IMG/VR virus record: IMGVR_UViG_3300034198_008248
Span: 60,258-124,257 of that record
Direction: 5' to 3' (one strand)
Source of the DNA: a virus
DNA: 64,000 nucleotides
Part shown: positions 15,359-24,457 of the stretch, piece by piece
How the letters are laid out: every line of letters starts with the position of its first letter
How positions within the stretch are numbered: the stretch's first letter is position 1
Position numbers and translations under genes: made by a program
The notes under the pieces: model-generated
Told to the model about the DNA's origin: nothing
The model's database searches: none
The model's input: only the letters and a program-made list of their open reading frames with translations

Positions 15359-16255
15359 TTAGGATACTTTTTTGGTCCCCCAAGTTTTGGAAAGCTCTGA
15401 GATATACATGTCACCATGGCTATCATCATTATTATTTAGTGATTCTTCTACAATTTTTTGTCTAGGAACCACATCGGGCTTGACAGACCGATTATTGATT
15501 GCTTCTTCTTTAAGAGTTACAAGTTTTTCTTTCTCTTGTTTCTCAAATAGACGAAGCGTATAATCAAAGTTTTCATTAATAAACTTAACAGATTTACCAT
15601 CTAGAGCTTTACGGATAAAGTTCTTTTTGGTTTCTGGTAGTTTAGCAGTTTTCTCTTCTAGAAGAGACTTAACCTGAACCTTTTCATAAGATTCGGTTAA
15701 CTTATTAAGTTTACCTTTGAGTGAGTTGTTTTCTTCTTCTAACTTATCGATTCTATTTTTACCATCTAGAACAGCACCTTTAATAGAATTATTGACCATA
15801 GCAACATCAACACCCAGAACTGCTCTCATGTTCTCAAGAACATTATAAGCGGATTTGTTTTTAACAGCTTGGGCAATATCTTGAGCATCGACTGCTTCAG
15901 CGATGTATGCGTCAATGAATTGTCCAACAGTTTCAACGATTTGTTTTTTGAAATTTTTAGCACCTTTATCTAAGTCCTTATTGATCTTACGCTCATAAAG
16001 TTTAACTACCTTAACGAGTTTAGATGCATTGTTCTTATCAACGGCTTCAACCAGACGCTTCATTTTCTTAGTGCGATCTTTATCAAGCACAGTGATAAGT
16101 GATTTTAGTTTATCAGCATATTGATCATCCTGTTCGATCAATGCAGCTTCTACTGCAAGTTCAACTTTGGAATCAAAAGCTTCTTGAATGGCATTCAAAG
16201 ATTCTTCGGTTAGAATCTTTTGAACATCTTCTGAAAACAGATTTTTAAGGCTCAT
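15359..16255 (-). CDS. gp22: prohead core scaffold, gp22-like
   Basis: 298 residues, highly helical and charged, with long coiled-coil stretches (DKLEEENNSLKGKLNKLTESYEKVQ). It begins MSLKNLFSEDVQKILTEESL, like T4-type scaffolds, and lies between the protease/core genes and the capsid gene. It would be assembled inside the prohead and digested by gp21. Ends with SELSKTWGTKKVS. Late box 5 nt upstream of ATG. Confidence 0.9.
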   Translation of the reverse strand: MSLKNLFSEDVQKILTEESLNAIQEAFDSKVELAVEAALIEQDDQYADKLKSLITVLDKDRTKKMKRLVEAVDKNNASKLVKVVKLYERKINKDLDKGAKNFKKQIVETVGQFIDAYIAEAVDAQDIAQAVKNKSAYNVLENMRAVLGVDVAMVNNSIKGAVLDGKNRIDKLEEENNSLKGKLNKLTESYEKVQVKSLLEEKTAKLPETKKNFIRKALDGKSVKFINENFDYTLRLFEKQEKEKLVTLKEEAINNRSVKPDVVPRQKIVEESLNNNDDSHGDMYISELSKTWGTKKVS

Positions 16256-16260
16256 AGATA

Positions 16261-16267
16261 TATTTAG
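16261..16267 (-). promoter_or_regulatory. late promoter box CTAAATA
   Basis: Box ends 5 nt before the ATG at 16255 of the scaffold gene. Confidence 0.72.
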
Positions 16268-16276
16268 TCTTTTGTA

Positions 16277-16897
16277 TTAAAATAATGGTGTATTTAACTC
16301 AGCTTTAATTTTTTTAGCTAGTTTTTGTTCTACTATCCTTTTAAGATAGTCATCAGCTTTAGAATAATTTTTAGAAAGAACGGAATTAACAAATCTATGT
16401 ATAGTTGCGTTTTCCTCATAGGACTCCTTTACACAGTTAGGGACTTTTCTATCACCTTTCTTTTTCATTCCTTTTTTCACGTAACCCTTCCAACAGGATT
16501 TAGATTCTTCATCTTCATCATTCTTGTTTTTTCTATTATAAGAACCTTTACCTTTTTTGGGTGTTTCTACTTTAGTCGCTGGAGCGAATTTTTTACGATC
16601 CTTCACGTTGGGTCCTTTGAATGTGACCTTTCCTGATTTCTTCATTTGTTTAGAAAGTGATTGTTCGTCTTCTTCTCCTTTTCGAATAGTATCTCTGGAA
16701 GGCTTTTTGGATTTATTTTGTTTTTTGATATTGCTACCAATTTCTTTATCGTCATACAAATTTCCTAAATTAGCTGGTTTGCGTTTTCCTCTTACTGGGA
16801 CACCCTCTTCCTTGGCTTTACCAAACTCCTTTTTCTCTTGTTGAGATTTAGGATGTCTAAGCCACTTGGGTTGTTCTTTTTTCTTAGAATTGCTCAT
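16277..16897 (-). CDS. Lys-rich prohead core-associated protein
   Basis: 206 residues with extreme Lys content and little hydrophobic core for the first 120 residues. A CWKGYVKKGMKKKGDRKVPNC element follows, a short Cys-bounded motif common in phage and algal-virus proteins. The C-terminus HRFVNSVLSKNYSKADDYLK ... NTPLF resembles the short core proteins (gp67/gp68-like) encoded beside gp21/gp22 in T4-like phages. Likely packaged in the prohead and partly cleaved. Late box 5 nt from ATG. Confidence 0.65.
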   Translation of the reverse strand: MSNSKKKEQPKWLRHPKSQQEKKEFGKAKEEGVPVRGKRKPANLGNLYDDKEIGSNIKKQNKSKKPSRDTIRKGEEDEQSLSKQMKKSGKVTFKGPNVKDRKKFAPATKVETPKKGKGSYNRKNKNDEDEESKSCWKGYVKKGMKKKGDRKVPNCVKESYEENATIHRFVNSVLSKNYSKADDYLKRIVEQKLAKKIKAELNTPLF

Positions 16898-16902
16898 AAT
16901 AG

Positions 16903-16909
16903 TATTTAA
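16903..16909 (-). promoter_or_regulatory. late promoter box TTAAATA
   Basis: Box ends 5 nt before the ATG at 16897; it overlaps the last codons of the protease gene. Confidence 0.68.
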
Positions 16910-17577
16910 TTAAGAGAGTTGATAAATTTTATAACTTGTTCACGTAGATAAGAATCAGCATCTTTTCTTGGAATTTTTGAGATACCCTTATCAAATCGAG
17001 AATAAAATTCTTCATATTTTCCATTATCGCCGATAACAAACTCACGAGATTCCAAAATTCCGTTAACAAATGCTGTTGGGAAACTTGGGTCGGCTACCAT
17101 ATCCCAAGCAACAATATGTAAATTCCTGACGATATTATGATCGGTTGACTCTTCTAAGGTTCCCAAAGATCTAGTAGAAACTCCAAGCGATACACCTTGA
17201 TTAATCAAACCTTTAACCAAATTACCAATTGGTAAACCTTCTCCTGATAAAATTTTAGATTTACCATACCAAGTCCCATTGTCTTCATATAACTTAGTTA
17301 CCATATGACAGGCACGTTCTGGATTTACCTCACTGGTGCTACTGTGATTCAATTCACCCATCGATCTATTGGTATTAACCATTTCATTAATGTATCTCGA
17401 AATATCTCTATCTAATTCTTCTTTAGGATATACACGTTTGTTTTTATTTTTCGCAACACCTGTGTATGGTCCTTGAATATATAGAGTGCTCCCTGTTCCA
17501 AGTTTGTTTTGTTCTTCTACAATTTCCATACCATCGAAGATGTTTTGGTCTGGATACATCAATTTTAATCGTAACAT
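16906..17577 (-). CDS. gp21: prohead maturation protease, gp21-like
   Basis: 223 residues, serine protease of the herpes/T4 prohead type. Catalytic His in MGELNHSS (about residue 79) and Ser in GVSLGVSTRSLG (about 135), followed by VAWDMVADPSFPTAFV. It digests scaffold and trims the capsid protein. It lies upstream of the core and capsid genes as in T4. Late-like box GTAAATA 5 nt from the ATG. Confidence 0.92.
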   Translation of the reverse strand: MLRLKLMYPDQNIFDGMEIVEEQNKLGTGSTLYIQGPYTGVAKNKNKRVYPKEELDRDISRYINEMVNTNRSMGELNHSSTSEVNPERACHMVTKLYEDNGTWYGKSKILSGEGLPIGNLVKGLINQGVSLGVSTRSLGTLEESTDHNIVRNLHIVAWDMVADPSFPTAFVNGILESREFVIGDNGKYEEFYSRFDKGISKIPRKDADSYLREQVIKFINSLN

Positions 17578-17582
17578 ACTAT

Positions 17583-17589
17583 TATTTAC
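17583..17589 (-). promoter_or_regulatory. late promoter box GTAAATA
   Basis: Variant box ending 5 nt before the ATG at 17577 of the protease gene. Confidence 0.6.
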
Positions 17590-17593
17590 ACAT

Positions 17594-18082
17594 TTAAATT
17601 AAGAAATCTAATTTTACAGGGTAAAATCCATCCTTTTTAGTATAAGCCAACAATAAAAACTCCATATCATTCTTTTCACAGAACTTTATAGCGTATTTCC
17701 ACTTAGCGTTGTTTGTTACCCAAGTTGATTGTTCAACCAATAAAGCTGATTTTTTCTTCTTGGATCGGGGATCTGGTTTAACAGTTTCTCTTTCAGACTT
17801 AAGTTCTATCAGATATTTTTTAATCTTGTCACCTTCTCTGATTTCAACATAATTATCTGTAAAATATGTTCGATCTTTCCTTTTAACAGGATCGTAGTAT
17901 TTTACAGTTACACCCTCACTACTCCATCTTAGAACATTATCATTCGAATCTAACCATCTCATGAATTCTAATTCAATACCAGATCTATACATCGGAACAT
18001 CTTGACCGATTAATTTACTCTCATTTTTTGGATGAAAATATCCTTGTTTGAATTTACAATTTCTTGGAGATGGATTTATCAT
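17594..18082 (-). CDS. gp4: head-completion nuclease-like protein, gp4-like
   Basis: 162 residues. MYRSGIELEFMRWLDSNDNVLRWSSEGVTVKYYDP is the characteristic opening of gp4/gp50 head-completion proteins, followed by TYFTDNYVEI and KKYLIELKSERETVKP, giving the D...ExK nuclease-type core. In T4 the protein acts on the filled head before tail joining. Its start overlaps no late box; it is probably co-transcribed from 21130 with the two genes upstream. Confidence 0.85.
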   Translation of the reverse strand: MINPSPRNCKFKQGYFHPKNESKLIGQDVPMYRSGIELEFMRWLDSNDNVLRWSSEGVTVKYYDPVKRKDRTYFTDNYVEIREGDKIKKYLIELKSERETVKPDPRSKKKKSALLVEQSTWVTNNAKWKYAIKFCEKNDMEFLLLAYTKKDGFYPVKLDFLI

Positions 18083-18089
18083 TCGTTAA

Positions 18090-18461
18090 TTAAGGGTTCT
18101 CCTCTGGTAAAACAATATGTTCTTCTTCAGGATATACAATTTTAAATAACCCATCCTCACCCAAAACAACGGGTTTTCTCATACCTATTGAAGCAATGGA
18201 ATCAACTCCTCTTTGATTGAGAATAAAATTAATCCCATTGGCTGTCTCTGCATGTTTTTGGAATATATTATTCATTTCGACAGGACCTTTCTGGTTCATC
18301 ATCTCGATCAATAGATTGTCTTCAGTTTCCCAAAATATATCCATTGCTTTATTGAGATTAAATGCAGCAGATTTGATATTGTTGATAAGAAGTTCTAATT
18401 GATCATTGATTTCAATAAGACGTTTTTCTGTTTCGGTTTTATCAGGTAATATAGTTATCAT
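18090..18461 (-). CDS. hypothetical virion-operon protein
   Basis: 123 residues. The first 75 are helical (ETEKRLIEINDQLELLINNIKSAAFNLNKAMD) and the tail is acidic and Pro-rich. It lies 7 nt before gp4 and 2 nt after the tail-fibre gene, so it belongs to that transcript. No recognised family. Confidence 0.7.
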   Translation of the reverse strand: MITILPDKTETEKRLIEINDQLELLINNIKSAAFNLNKAMDIFWETEDNLLIEMMNQKGPVEMNNIFQKHAETANGINFILNQRGVDSIASIGMRKPVVLGEDGLFKIVYPEEEHIVLPEENP

Positions 18462-18463
18462 GA

Positions 18464-21130
18464 TTAGTTATTGCATCTTGTTATGGATAAAAAGCTCCCG
18501 ATATCCAATGTAGTATTAGCAGCGGCAACAGCATTTGTTTGGGCGATTTGAACTGATATCGTTCCCGCTGACGTAACTACCAGTTTACCCTTTCTCCAAG
18601 TTACTTGTGATCTATTCGATGGTGCTGATTCAACTAATACATTTCTTGATACTAAAGCATTCACAACAGAACCTGCCGTTGTAGCATTATCCAAGATTCT
18701 ATAAGTGGTTCCTGTGGCTGTCGCGGTGCCAGTAAAGTTAATACGATCTTTAACACCAGAGGTTGCGTAAGAGGCGTTGCCGTTGTGGATTAAAATACAA
18801 TCAATGTAATAAGTGCCTACAGGAAGATCAAATGTTAGATCAGGGACGTTTTTATACGTTGTTGTATTAACATCTGAATCGAATTGTGCGGATAATGCTC
18901 CAATATAAGATGTTGCATAAGCTGTGTCTCCTAATTGTTTTGTCAGAACATCATTAGGTGATAATGCGCTTAACAGTCCTTGACCATTAGCGGTTATCTT
19001 ACCTGTAGCTGTAGTAGTTCCAAGCAAAGTGGTGTTACCCGATACATTAAATGTCCCATTAACGTCTAGTCTAGTTGATGGGGATGAAGTTCCTATGCCT
19101 ACGTTACCCTGTATAATAGCTCCATTTGTAGGTGCTGTAAGAAGAGTGTAGCTTGTTCCGACAACCATGTTCCCATTTACTACAAATTTCGAAGTTATAT
19201 TGCCAACATAAGGTCCCACAGCTAGCCCACCGCCACCCCTGCCGACATACAGTGTTTGAGAACTATTTAAATTAATGTTAGGAATAGAAAAATGAGTTCC
19301 ATAGAAAAGTGTGCTTCCAAATGGTCCATCCAAAGTTAGCAAAACTGATTCCTCAGTTTTATCGTCTCTTATGTAAAGCCCGCCTCGGTTATTAAACTGT
19401 GAGTAGGTTGTTGCATCAAAATTGAATTCAGCAAGATTCGCAGTTTGGGACGCTGCACCCTGAACAATTAAACCCTTAGTTGCGGCAGAAATGGATAACA
19501 CATCAAGCCTAGCAGTAGGTGATATAGTGCCTATACCAACTCTATTATTAACACTATCAACAAATAATGTGTTAGAATCTACTGTAAGATTATTAGTTAC
19601 AGATAAACCACCTGTGACAGTTCCACCAGACAATGGTAGATAATCCATCGGTGGATTAATCCAAGAAGCACTATTAGATTGAACTGTGGTGTAAGTATTT
19701 TGCCAATTTCCTGATAATGTGGATACATCTGAACCCCCACCTCCAACAGTAATACCCAAATAATTAGATGCTGATATTGTTCCTACTACGGTCAAGTCTC
19801 CATTCATCATCCCACCATCAGCAAATTGTTGAGCGACTGAACCACCACCAGAATAAACAGCGATATATTTTCTTAAATCTGTTTTATAATTTTCGAATTT
19901 ATTATGGATGATAGAATCATATTCCTTTTTGAGTTTATCTAGATTGACTTTTTCTGGATCTTTTTTCTTAGATTCTAAAATATATTCGACTGGTTTTTCT
20001 TTAGGAATTTTTTTGATTTCCTCCAACAAATCCATTTTAGATTTATTGACCAAATCAATAATATATTTTCTAGATTCCTCTGTTACATCGAATGTTTTTT
20101 CTTGAATGTTTACGATTCGTTCATCAAAATATTTTTCGATATCAGATAATTGACTCTCAATTTTTTCATTGATTTCCTTATCAATTTTTTCAACTAAAGT
20201 TTTGACATTGCCAGCACGGCTGAGTGCTTTGTTTACCCCTTTATTTATATTATCATTGAGTTCAATATTAGCCTTTTGAATAACTGATAATTCTTTAGAA
20301 ACACTTTCCACTAAAGTTTTTTCAGCTTTGCTTCCCAATTTTCCTTCCAAATTTGATTCTATAGAAGAAACTTTCTCGACTATTTGTAAGGCAATTTCAT
20401 TTAAATCCTTTTCCAATTTCGGATAAACGCTTTCGTTGTATAGCCTTTTGATGAGAGATTTGATTTTTGTGTCAAAAATCAATGAAGCATTTTTGAAGTC
20501 CTTTTTTAATTCAAGCTTCAAATCTTCCTTAATATCAGAAGCTCTATTATCAAACCCGTCTTTTAGTTCATAATAATTGTTGCTATATTCCTTTAATATC
20601 TCACCCTTCAGTTTATCAGAAATATTAGTAAATTCACTGACCAAACTCTCTCTAGCTTTCTCTAAGACATTTTTAAGAAGCTTATTGTTTTTCTTGGATT
20701 CGGATGAAAGTTCATTAGCTTCCAAGATCTTGGCTCTTTTTATAGCCTTTCTAGCTTCCTCTTTAGCTCTCTCTATTTGCTCCAAAATTTCCTGTTTAGA
20801 TTCAGATAGTGTATCTTCATCTATATTATCAGTTTCCAAAACAAAATCTTCGTGGTCTATAGGTAATTCAATATTTGACTCGTTGAACAGAATCTCGGAT
20901 TGTCCTTTGATGAGGACAAATGGATATAATACTTCCTCTCCTTCAACAATGATAGGAATTTGAACCACTGGATGTCCCTTATAATCAGAGATTTTTTCTA
21001 GTGGATATTTCTGTTCATTTAGTTCAACCTCAAAAACACCAAAGAAAATTTCTTCAAAATTTTCAACCTGTATGATGTTTAGTGGAGAATTTGTTGAAGT
21101 ATGGTTAACTTCTTCGCCAAATAATTTCAT
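18464..21130 (-). CDS. large tail-fibre/virion fibre protein
   Basis: 888 residues. Residues 1-90 form a distinct head domain; about 95-400 is a long charged coiled coil (EQIERAKEEARKAIKRAK and similar). After a Gly-rich joint (SGGGSV) the C-terminal half has fibre repeats such as NRVGIGTISPTARLDV and GNVGIGTSSPSTRLDV, common in long phage fibres, then a beta-rich tip. No chaperone domain (peptidase S74) is visible. Host recognition or a head/neck whisker are both possible. Late box 7 nt from ATG. Confidence 0.8.
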   Translation of the reverse strand: MKLFGEEVNHTSTNSPLNIIQVENFEEIFFGVFEVELNEQKYPLEKISDYKGHPVVQIPIIVEGEEVLYPFVLIKGQSEILFNESNIELPIDHEDFVLETDNIDEDTLSESKQEILEQIERAKEEARKAIKRAKILEANELSSESKKNNKLLKNVLEKARESLVSEFTNISDKLKGEILKEYSNNYYELKDGFDNRASDIKEDLKLELKKDFKNASLIFDTKIKSLIKRLYNESVYPKLEKDLNEIALQIVEKVSSIESNLEGKLGSKAEKTLVESVSKELSVIQKANIELNDNINKGVNKALSRAGNVKTLVEKIDKEINEKIESQLSDIEKYFDERIVNIQEKTFDVTEESRKYIIDLVNKSKMDLLEEIKKIPKEKPVEYILESKKKDPEKVNLDKLKKEYDSIIHNKFENYKTDLRKYIAVYSGGGSVAQQFADGGMMNGDLTVVGTISASNYLGITVGGGGSDVSTLSGNWQNTYTTVQSNSASWINPPMDYLPLSGGTVTGGLSVTNNLTVDSNTLFVDSVNNRVGIGTISPTARLDVLSISAATKGLIVQGAASQTANLAEFNFDATTYSQFNNRGGLYIRDDKTEESVLLTLDGPFGSTLFYGTHFSIPNINLNSSQTLYVGRGGGGLAVGPYVGNITSKFVVNGNMVVGTSYTLLTAPTNGAIIQGNVGIGTSSPSTRLDVNGTFNVSGNTTLLGTTTATGKITANGQGLLSALSPNDVLTKQLGDTAYATSYIGALSAQFDSDVNTTTYKNVPDLTFDLPVGTYYIDCILIHNGNASYATSGVKDRINFTGTATATGTTYRILDNATTAGSVVNALVSRNVLVESAPSNRSQVTWRKGKLVVTSAGTISVQIAQTNAVAAANTTLDIGSFLSITRCNN

Positions 21131-21137
21131 TCGAGAT

Positions 21138-21144
21138 TATTTAG
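21138..21144 (-). promoter_or_regulatory. late promoter box CTAAATA
   Basis: ATTTGACTAAATA, ending 7 nt before the ATG at 21130 of the fibre gene. Confidence 0.68.
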
Positions 21145-21165
21145 TCAAATGGAATATTTTGTCAA

Positions 21166-22305
21166 TTATCCAACAAACATCATCGGAGGTGCGCTAGTGT
21201 GACCACCCTCAATGAGAAATTCTTCCAATGCTTGTTTTTCAGAAACACCTTCTTGTAAAACAGATTCACCATTTAAAGTCCCACCACCCAATAAAGTCAC
21301 CCCTGTTATGTGTGTTAGTATACGACCCCACATAATTTTAGACAATGCTGTGGCATAATCGAGAACCCATTTTTCTTTTACAATATCTTTCAGTGGGCGT
21401 TCAACATAACATTCCAAGACTCCATAAAATCTATTTGATTTTGGTTGTGGCATAAGTCTCAAGTATTGTGTTCTTGGATCGAAATGTATATCTCTTTTTA
21501 TAGCTAAGAGTTTTTCTCTAGTATCTTGCCAGTCTTTTACAGTATGCCATGATAATAAATCAAATCCGAAATTACCCATAGCGTAAGAATAGTATGTTTG
21601 TTGTGCCATTGTTTGTTCCATAGAAAACAATGTATTGACACCACTAGAGCTTCCTTCCACGAAATCAATTACATCAATGACTTTTCGATAATCCATAACA
21701 TCGTAATCAAACATGTTGTTATATTTTACAACATTTTCAACTTCTTCACATTGAACCGTGAAAGGTTTTTTTGGTGATACAATGAATAATGAACTTAAAG
21801 ATGAATTAAATGCTGTCAATTGTGAATATGTAGATTCCTCCATTACCTGCATTGCTGGTAAACCATCAGATGGGATAGAAGAACTTAAGGTAGAACTTGA
21901 CACGAAATATGAACTGGGTATGGCTGATGTGAGAATGTATAAATTTTCTCTTAAGGTAACATTATAATCTGGATTGGATTTTTTGACCTCATTTAATTTT
22001 TCTGATAAAGTAAATCCTGTATTAGCGACTGTGAAAAGATGGTCCAATCTAAGACCTTTATTTTTATCATATAGATTGCTATCAAATATCAAATACTCCT
22101 TTGTATACCCAGCATATTGTGTATAAAATTCACAAGCCATGCTAATAGAATCGTATAATTGGTCAGGGTGAAGTTCAACATTGATCATTGGATGACCCAA
22201 CATTCTCAAAATTCTAGCACCCAAAGCTTGAAAACACTCTATCTTAGACGATAGATTTGTGCTCATAAAGGCTGATATTGGTTGAACATTACACAATTCT
22301 GACAT
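21166..22305 (-). CDS. gp13: neck protein, gp13-like
   Basis: 379 residues. ARILRMLGHPMINVELHPDQLYDSI is a typical N-terminal segment of T4-like neck/connector proteins; FDLLSWHTVKDW and WVLDYATALSKIMWGRIL, then GVTLLGGGTLNGESV and a C-terminal PPMMFVG, match the later part of the same family. It would seal the portal after packaging. Directly follows the portal gene in the late block. Late box 5 nt from ATG. Confidence 0.75.
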   Translation of the reverse strand: MSELCNVQPISAFMSTNLSSKIECFQALGARILRMLGHPMINVELHPDQLYDSISMACEFYTQYAGYTKEYLIFDSNLYDKNKGLRLDHLFTVANTGFTLSEKLNEVKKSNPDYNVTLRENLYILTSAIPSSYFVSSSTLSSSIPSDGLPAMQVMEESTYSQLTAFNSSLSSLFIVSPKKPFTVQCEEVENVVKYNNMFDYDVMDYRKVIDVIDFVEGSSSGVNTLFSMEQTMAQQTYYSYAMGNFGFDLLSWHTVKDWQDTREKLLAIKRDIHFDPRTQYLRLMPQPKSNRFYGVLECYVERPLKDIVKEKWVLDYATALSKIMWGRILTHITGVTLLGGGTLNGESVLQEGVSEKQALEEFLIEGGHTSAPPMMFVG

Positions 22306-22310
22306 AAAAC

Positions 22311-22317
22311 TATTTAA
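22311..22317 (-). promoter_or_regulatory. late promoter box TTAAATA
   Basis: Box ends 5 nt before the ATG at 22305; it is back-to-back with the plus-strand box at 22322-22328, forming a divergent late promoter pair. Confidence 0.72.
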
Positions 22318-22321
22318 TCAA

Positions 22322-22328
22322 TTAAATA
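22322..22328 (+). promoter_or_regulatory. late promoter box TTAAATA (plus strand)
   Basis: Box ends 5 nt before the plus-strand ATG at 22334. Only 4 bp separate it from the minus-strand box. Confidence 0.7.
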
Positions 22329-22333
22329 TTTTC

Positions 22334-22624
22334 ATGGCTCTGACTGATAATAATGGAACACAATATTATGCGATTTCTTGTGGAATTCCCTCAACTACAA
22401 CAAATCTCAGTTCTAATAATTCAACCGGGTATTATCGAAATTCTGCAAATGAATTTATTTTATGGGGTCAATCAACACAATATGCGTCTGTAACATCCAA
22501 TAATGGATCTCAAAATTATTTTTATAAGTGTAATACACCATCCACAACAATTAATTTGACAGCTAATAATTATACTGGGTATTATTATAGTTCAGCGTTT
22601 AACTGTGTGAGTTTCTGTGATTAA
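22334..22624 (+). CDS. small two-repeat Asn/Thr/Tyr-rich protein
   Basis: 96 residues on the strand opposite its virion neighbours, with its own late box. Two ~45-residue repeats share NNG(T/S)Q-x-Y ... C-x2-PSTT-x-NL-x2-NN-x-TGYY, each with one conserved Cys. Composition suits a small extracellular or virion surface beta-protein. Stop overlaps the portal stop by 4 bp. No known family recognised. Confidence 0.65.
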   Translation: MALTDNNGTQYYAISCGIPSTTTNLSSNNSTGYYRNSANEFILWGQSTQYASVTSNNGSQNYFYKCNTPSTTINLTANNYTGYYYSSAFNCVSFCD

Positions 22625-24435
22625 GCTTGTGGTTCTTCACCAACTATAGGTAATTCTGGTGGATTTCCCGCATTTGGGGGTGGTTCTTCACCACCACCGA
22701 TATCCATTCCTCCACCCATATCTGGTGGCATTCCACCTCCACCCATAGGTGGTGCTCCTCCACCCATATTACCACCTTCGGCTGGAGCACCAGCTTGGGC
22801 TTGTTGTAATAGTTGATTCTTGAAGTCTGGACCCATCGTTAACAACATATTCAATTCCCATTCCAGAGCCATTTGCAAACGAAGAAATTCGTTATTAGCT
22901 AAGATTTCTTTATCAGTAAATCCAAGAGCCTTTTTCATAGCGAAAGCAGTGGCTATTTTTCCACTAGAAATCATATTACTGAAAGAGTTGATCTTTAATT
23001 CCATCTTTTGGTTATTTCTAAGTTCATAGAAATTAGATGGAGGATTGAAAATAACATTTATATTTTGCTCAGTTAAATCATACTCCTTAAACATTTTACG
23101 TAGTTTAAGATGCGTGATGAATCCTCTTTTTAGACCAGAGGCGAATTTTTGCTGTTGGCGCATGATCATCCTTGCAAATTTCAATTCTTCACGTAGAATG
23201 TCTGCACCATCTCGAAACGAGTCGTCTGGATCTAAACGAGAGGTTGGTGTTTTCAAAGAACGATAAAGTTTCTTGATGAAGAAATACAACCCTTCCATTT
23301 GATCATCACCTGATTGTCCACCGATTTCTTGAACAGTTGTAGGTTCTGTCCCTTGTCTTTTAGCAAACCAATAAGAATCTAGGGTTGATTGAGGACTATA
23401 TTTCTTAACAATATCTCCCTGATCGGCATCAAATGTTTTGGTGGACCAATATTGAGCTTGTAGTTTTCTAAGATACGCTTCAGCTTGTGGAACAGGTAAT
23501 CTACCAACGTCTACGTTAAAAACAAATCGTAAAGGAGCATGGACCATTCTATGGATGACAATAGCATCCTCCATCATGGATAACTGACGATATGCTCGTC
23601 TAGCGTTTTCAATAAATGGAACAATAAACTCCTTAGTGTCATTATATGAAGAGTTATTGATATAAACTACTTGATTTTCCTCATAAGGAATTGGTTCATA
23701 TTTTTCTACTTTTCTAGGATCATTTTTATCGAAAATAGGCTTTTGGTAAAGAAATCCTTTAACCAACATATTCTGTATATTTCCATAAACTGGATCGATC
23801 AAATCAGAAGGGATATTGATAACCCCAAGCACACCTTCATTCACATAATCCTCATGAATAATCTGTTCAAAATATAATTCCCCTTCAATTAAAAATTGTC
23901 TAAAATATTGCCAACCATTATTATGGAGATCATAATGCTCCATATATTTTTCAAATTCTTTCATAATCTCTTCCTTTTTATCGGATTCAATTTCTGAATT
24001 TTTGAATTTTAATTTTACAATGTCATCGTTTTCATCAGGATTTATCGTCTCATCGCAAATTTCATCCAAAGCATCGGCAATTTCTGAGAACGCAGCCATG
24101 GTTCGATAATCGCGCATACGTCCCGGTTTATCCTCAGACGCCGTAGCATACATGATATTCGAGAAACTCTTATCTTGCTCAATAGCAGAGAAAGCTGTAT
24201 TATTATAATCATTGCTTAGAGTTACAGAATTTTTCGCAATCGCCTCTGGACGGCGCATCCCGACATGTTGGAAATACTTATATTTTGGATTTTTAGACTC
24301 ATCAGAATCTAAAACATTATAATTATATGGTAATCGATTCTTCAAATATGAAGTCATCGATCTATCATATGTCGATGATTTTCCATCTCTAGAAATATTT
24401 GTGCGATTATTTGGATTGTTCATCAAACCTGCCAT
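22621..24435 (-). CDS. gp20: portal protein, gp20-like
   Basis: 604 residues from MAGLMNNPNNRT. Start 24435 is set by a late box 5 nt upstream; the longer frame to 24453 runs through that box. It contains the T4-type portal segments YRTMAAFSEIADALDEICDE, GELYFEQIIHED, MMEDAIVIHRMVHAPLR and RLDPDDSFRDGADILREEL. The dodecameric portal nucleates the prohead and is the DNA channel. The C-terminal ~60 residues are Gly/Pro/Met-rich and probably disordered. Confidence 0.95.
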   Translation of the reverse strand: MAGLMNNPNNRTNISRDGKSSTYDRSMTSYLKNRLPYNYNVLDSDESKNPKYKYFQHVGMRRPEAIAKNSVTLSNDYNNTAFSAIEQDKSFSNIMYATASEDKPGRMRDYRTMAAFSEIADALDEICDETINPDENDDIVKLKFKNSEIESDKKEEIMKEFEKYMEHYDLHNNGWQYFRQFLIEGELYFEQIIHEDYVNEGVLGVINIPSDLIDPVYGNIQNMLVKGFLYQKPIFDKNDPRKVEKYEPIPYEENQVVYINNSSYNDTKEFIVPFIENARRAYRQLSMMEDAIVIHRMVHAPLRFVFNVDVGRLPVPQAEAYLRKLQAQYWSTKTFDADQGDIVKKYSPQSTLDSYWFAKRQGTEPTTVQEIGGQSGDDQMEGLYFFIKKLYRSLKTPTSRLDPDDSFRDGADILREELKFARMIMRQQQKFASGLKRGFITHLKLRKMFKEYDLTEQNINVIFNPPSNFYELRNNQKMELKINSFSNMISSGKIATAFAMKKALGFTDKEILANNEFLRLQMALEWELNMLLTMGPDFKNQLLQQAQAGAPAEGGNMGGGAPPMGGGGMPPDMGGGMDIGGGEEPPPNAGNPPELPIVGEEPQA

Positions 24436-24440
24436 ATGAG

Positions 24441-24447
24441 TATTTAA
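24441..24447 (-). promoter_or_regulatory. late promoter box TTAAATA
   Basis: Box ends 5 nt before the ATG at 24435 of the portal gene, inside the longest open frame. Confidence 0.72.
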
Positions 24448-24457
24448 TGTCAATCAA

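Noticed and set aside
24436-24453. Longer N-terminus for the portal protein
   Set aside because: The extra codons contain the late box; a 5-nt box spacing supports 24435 as the start.
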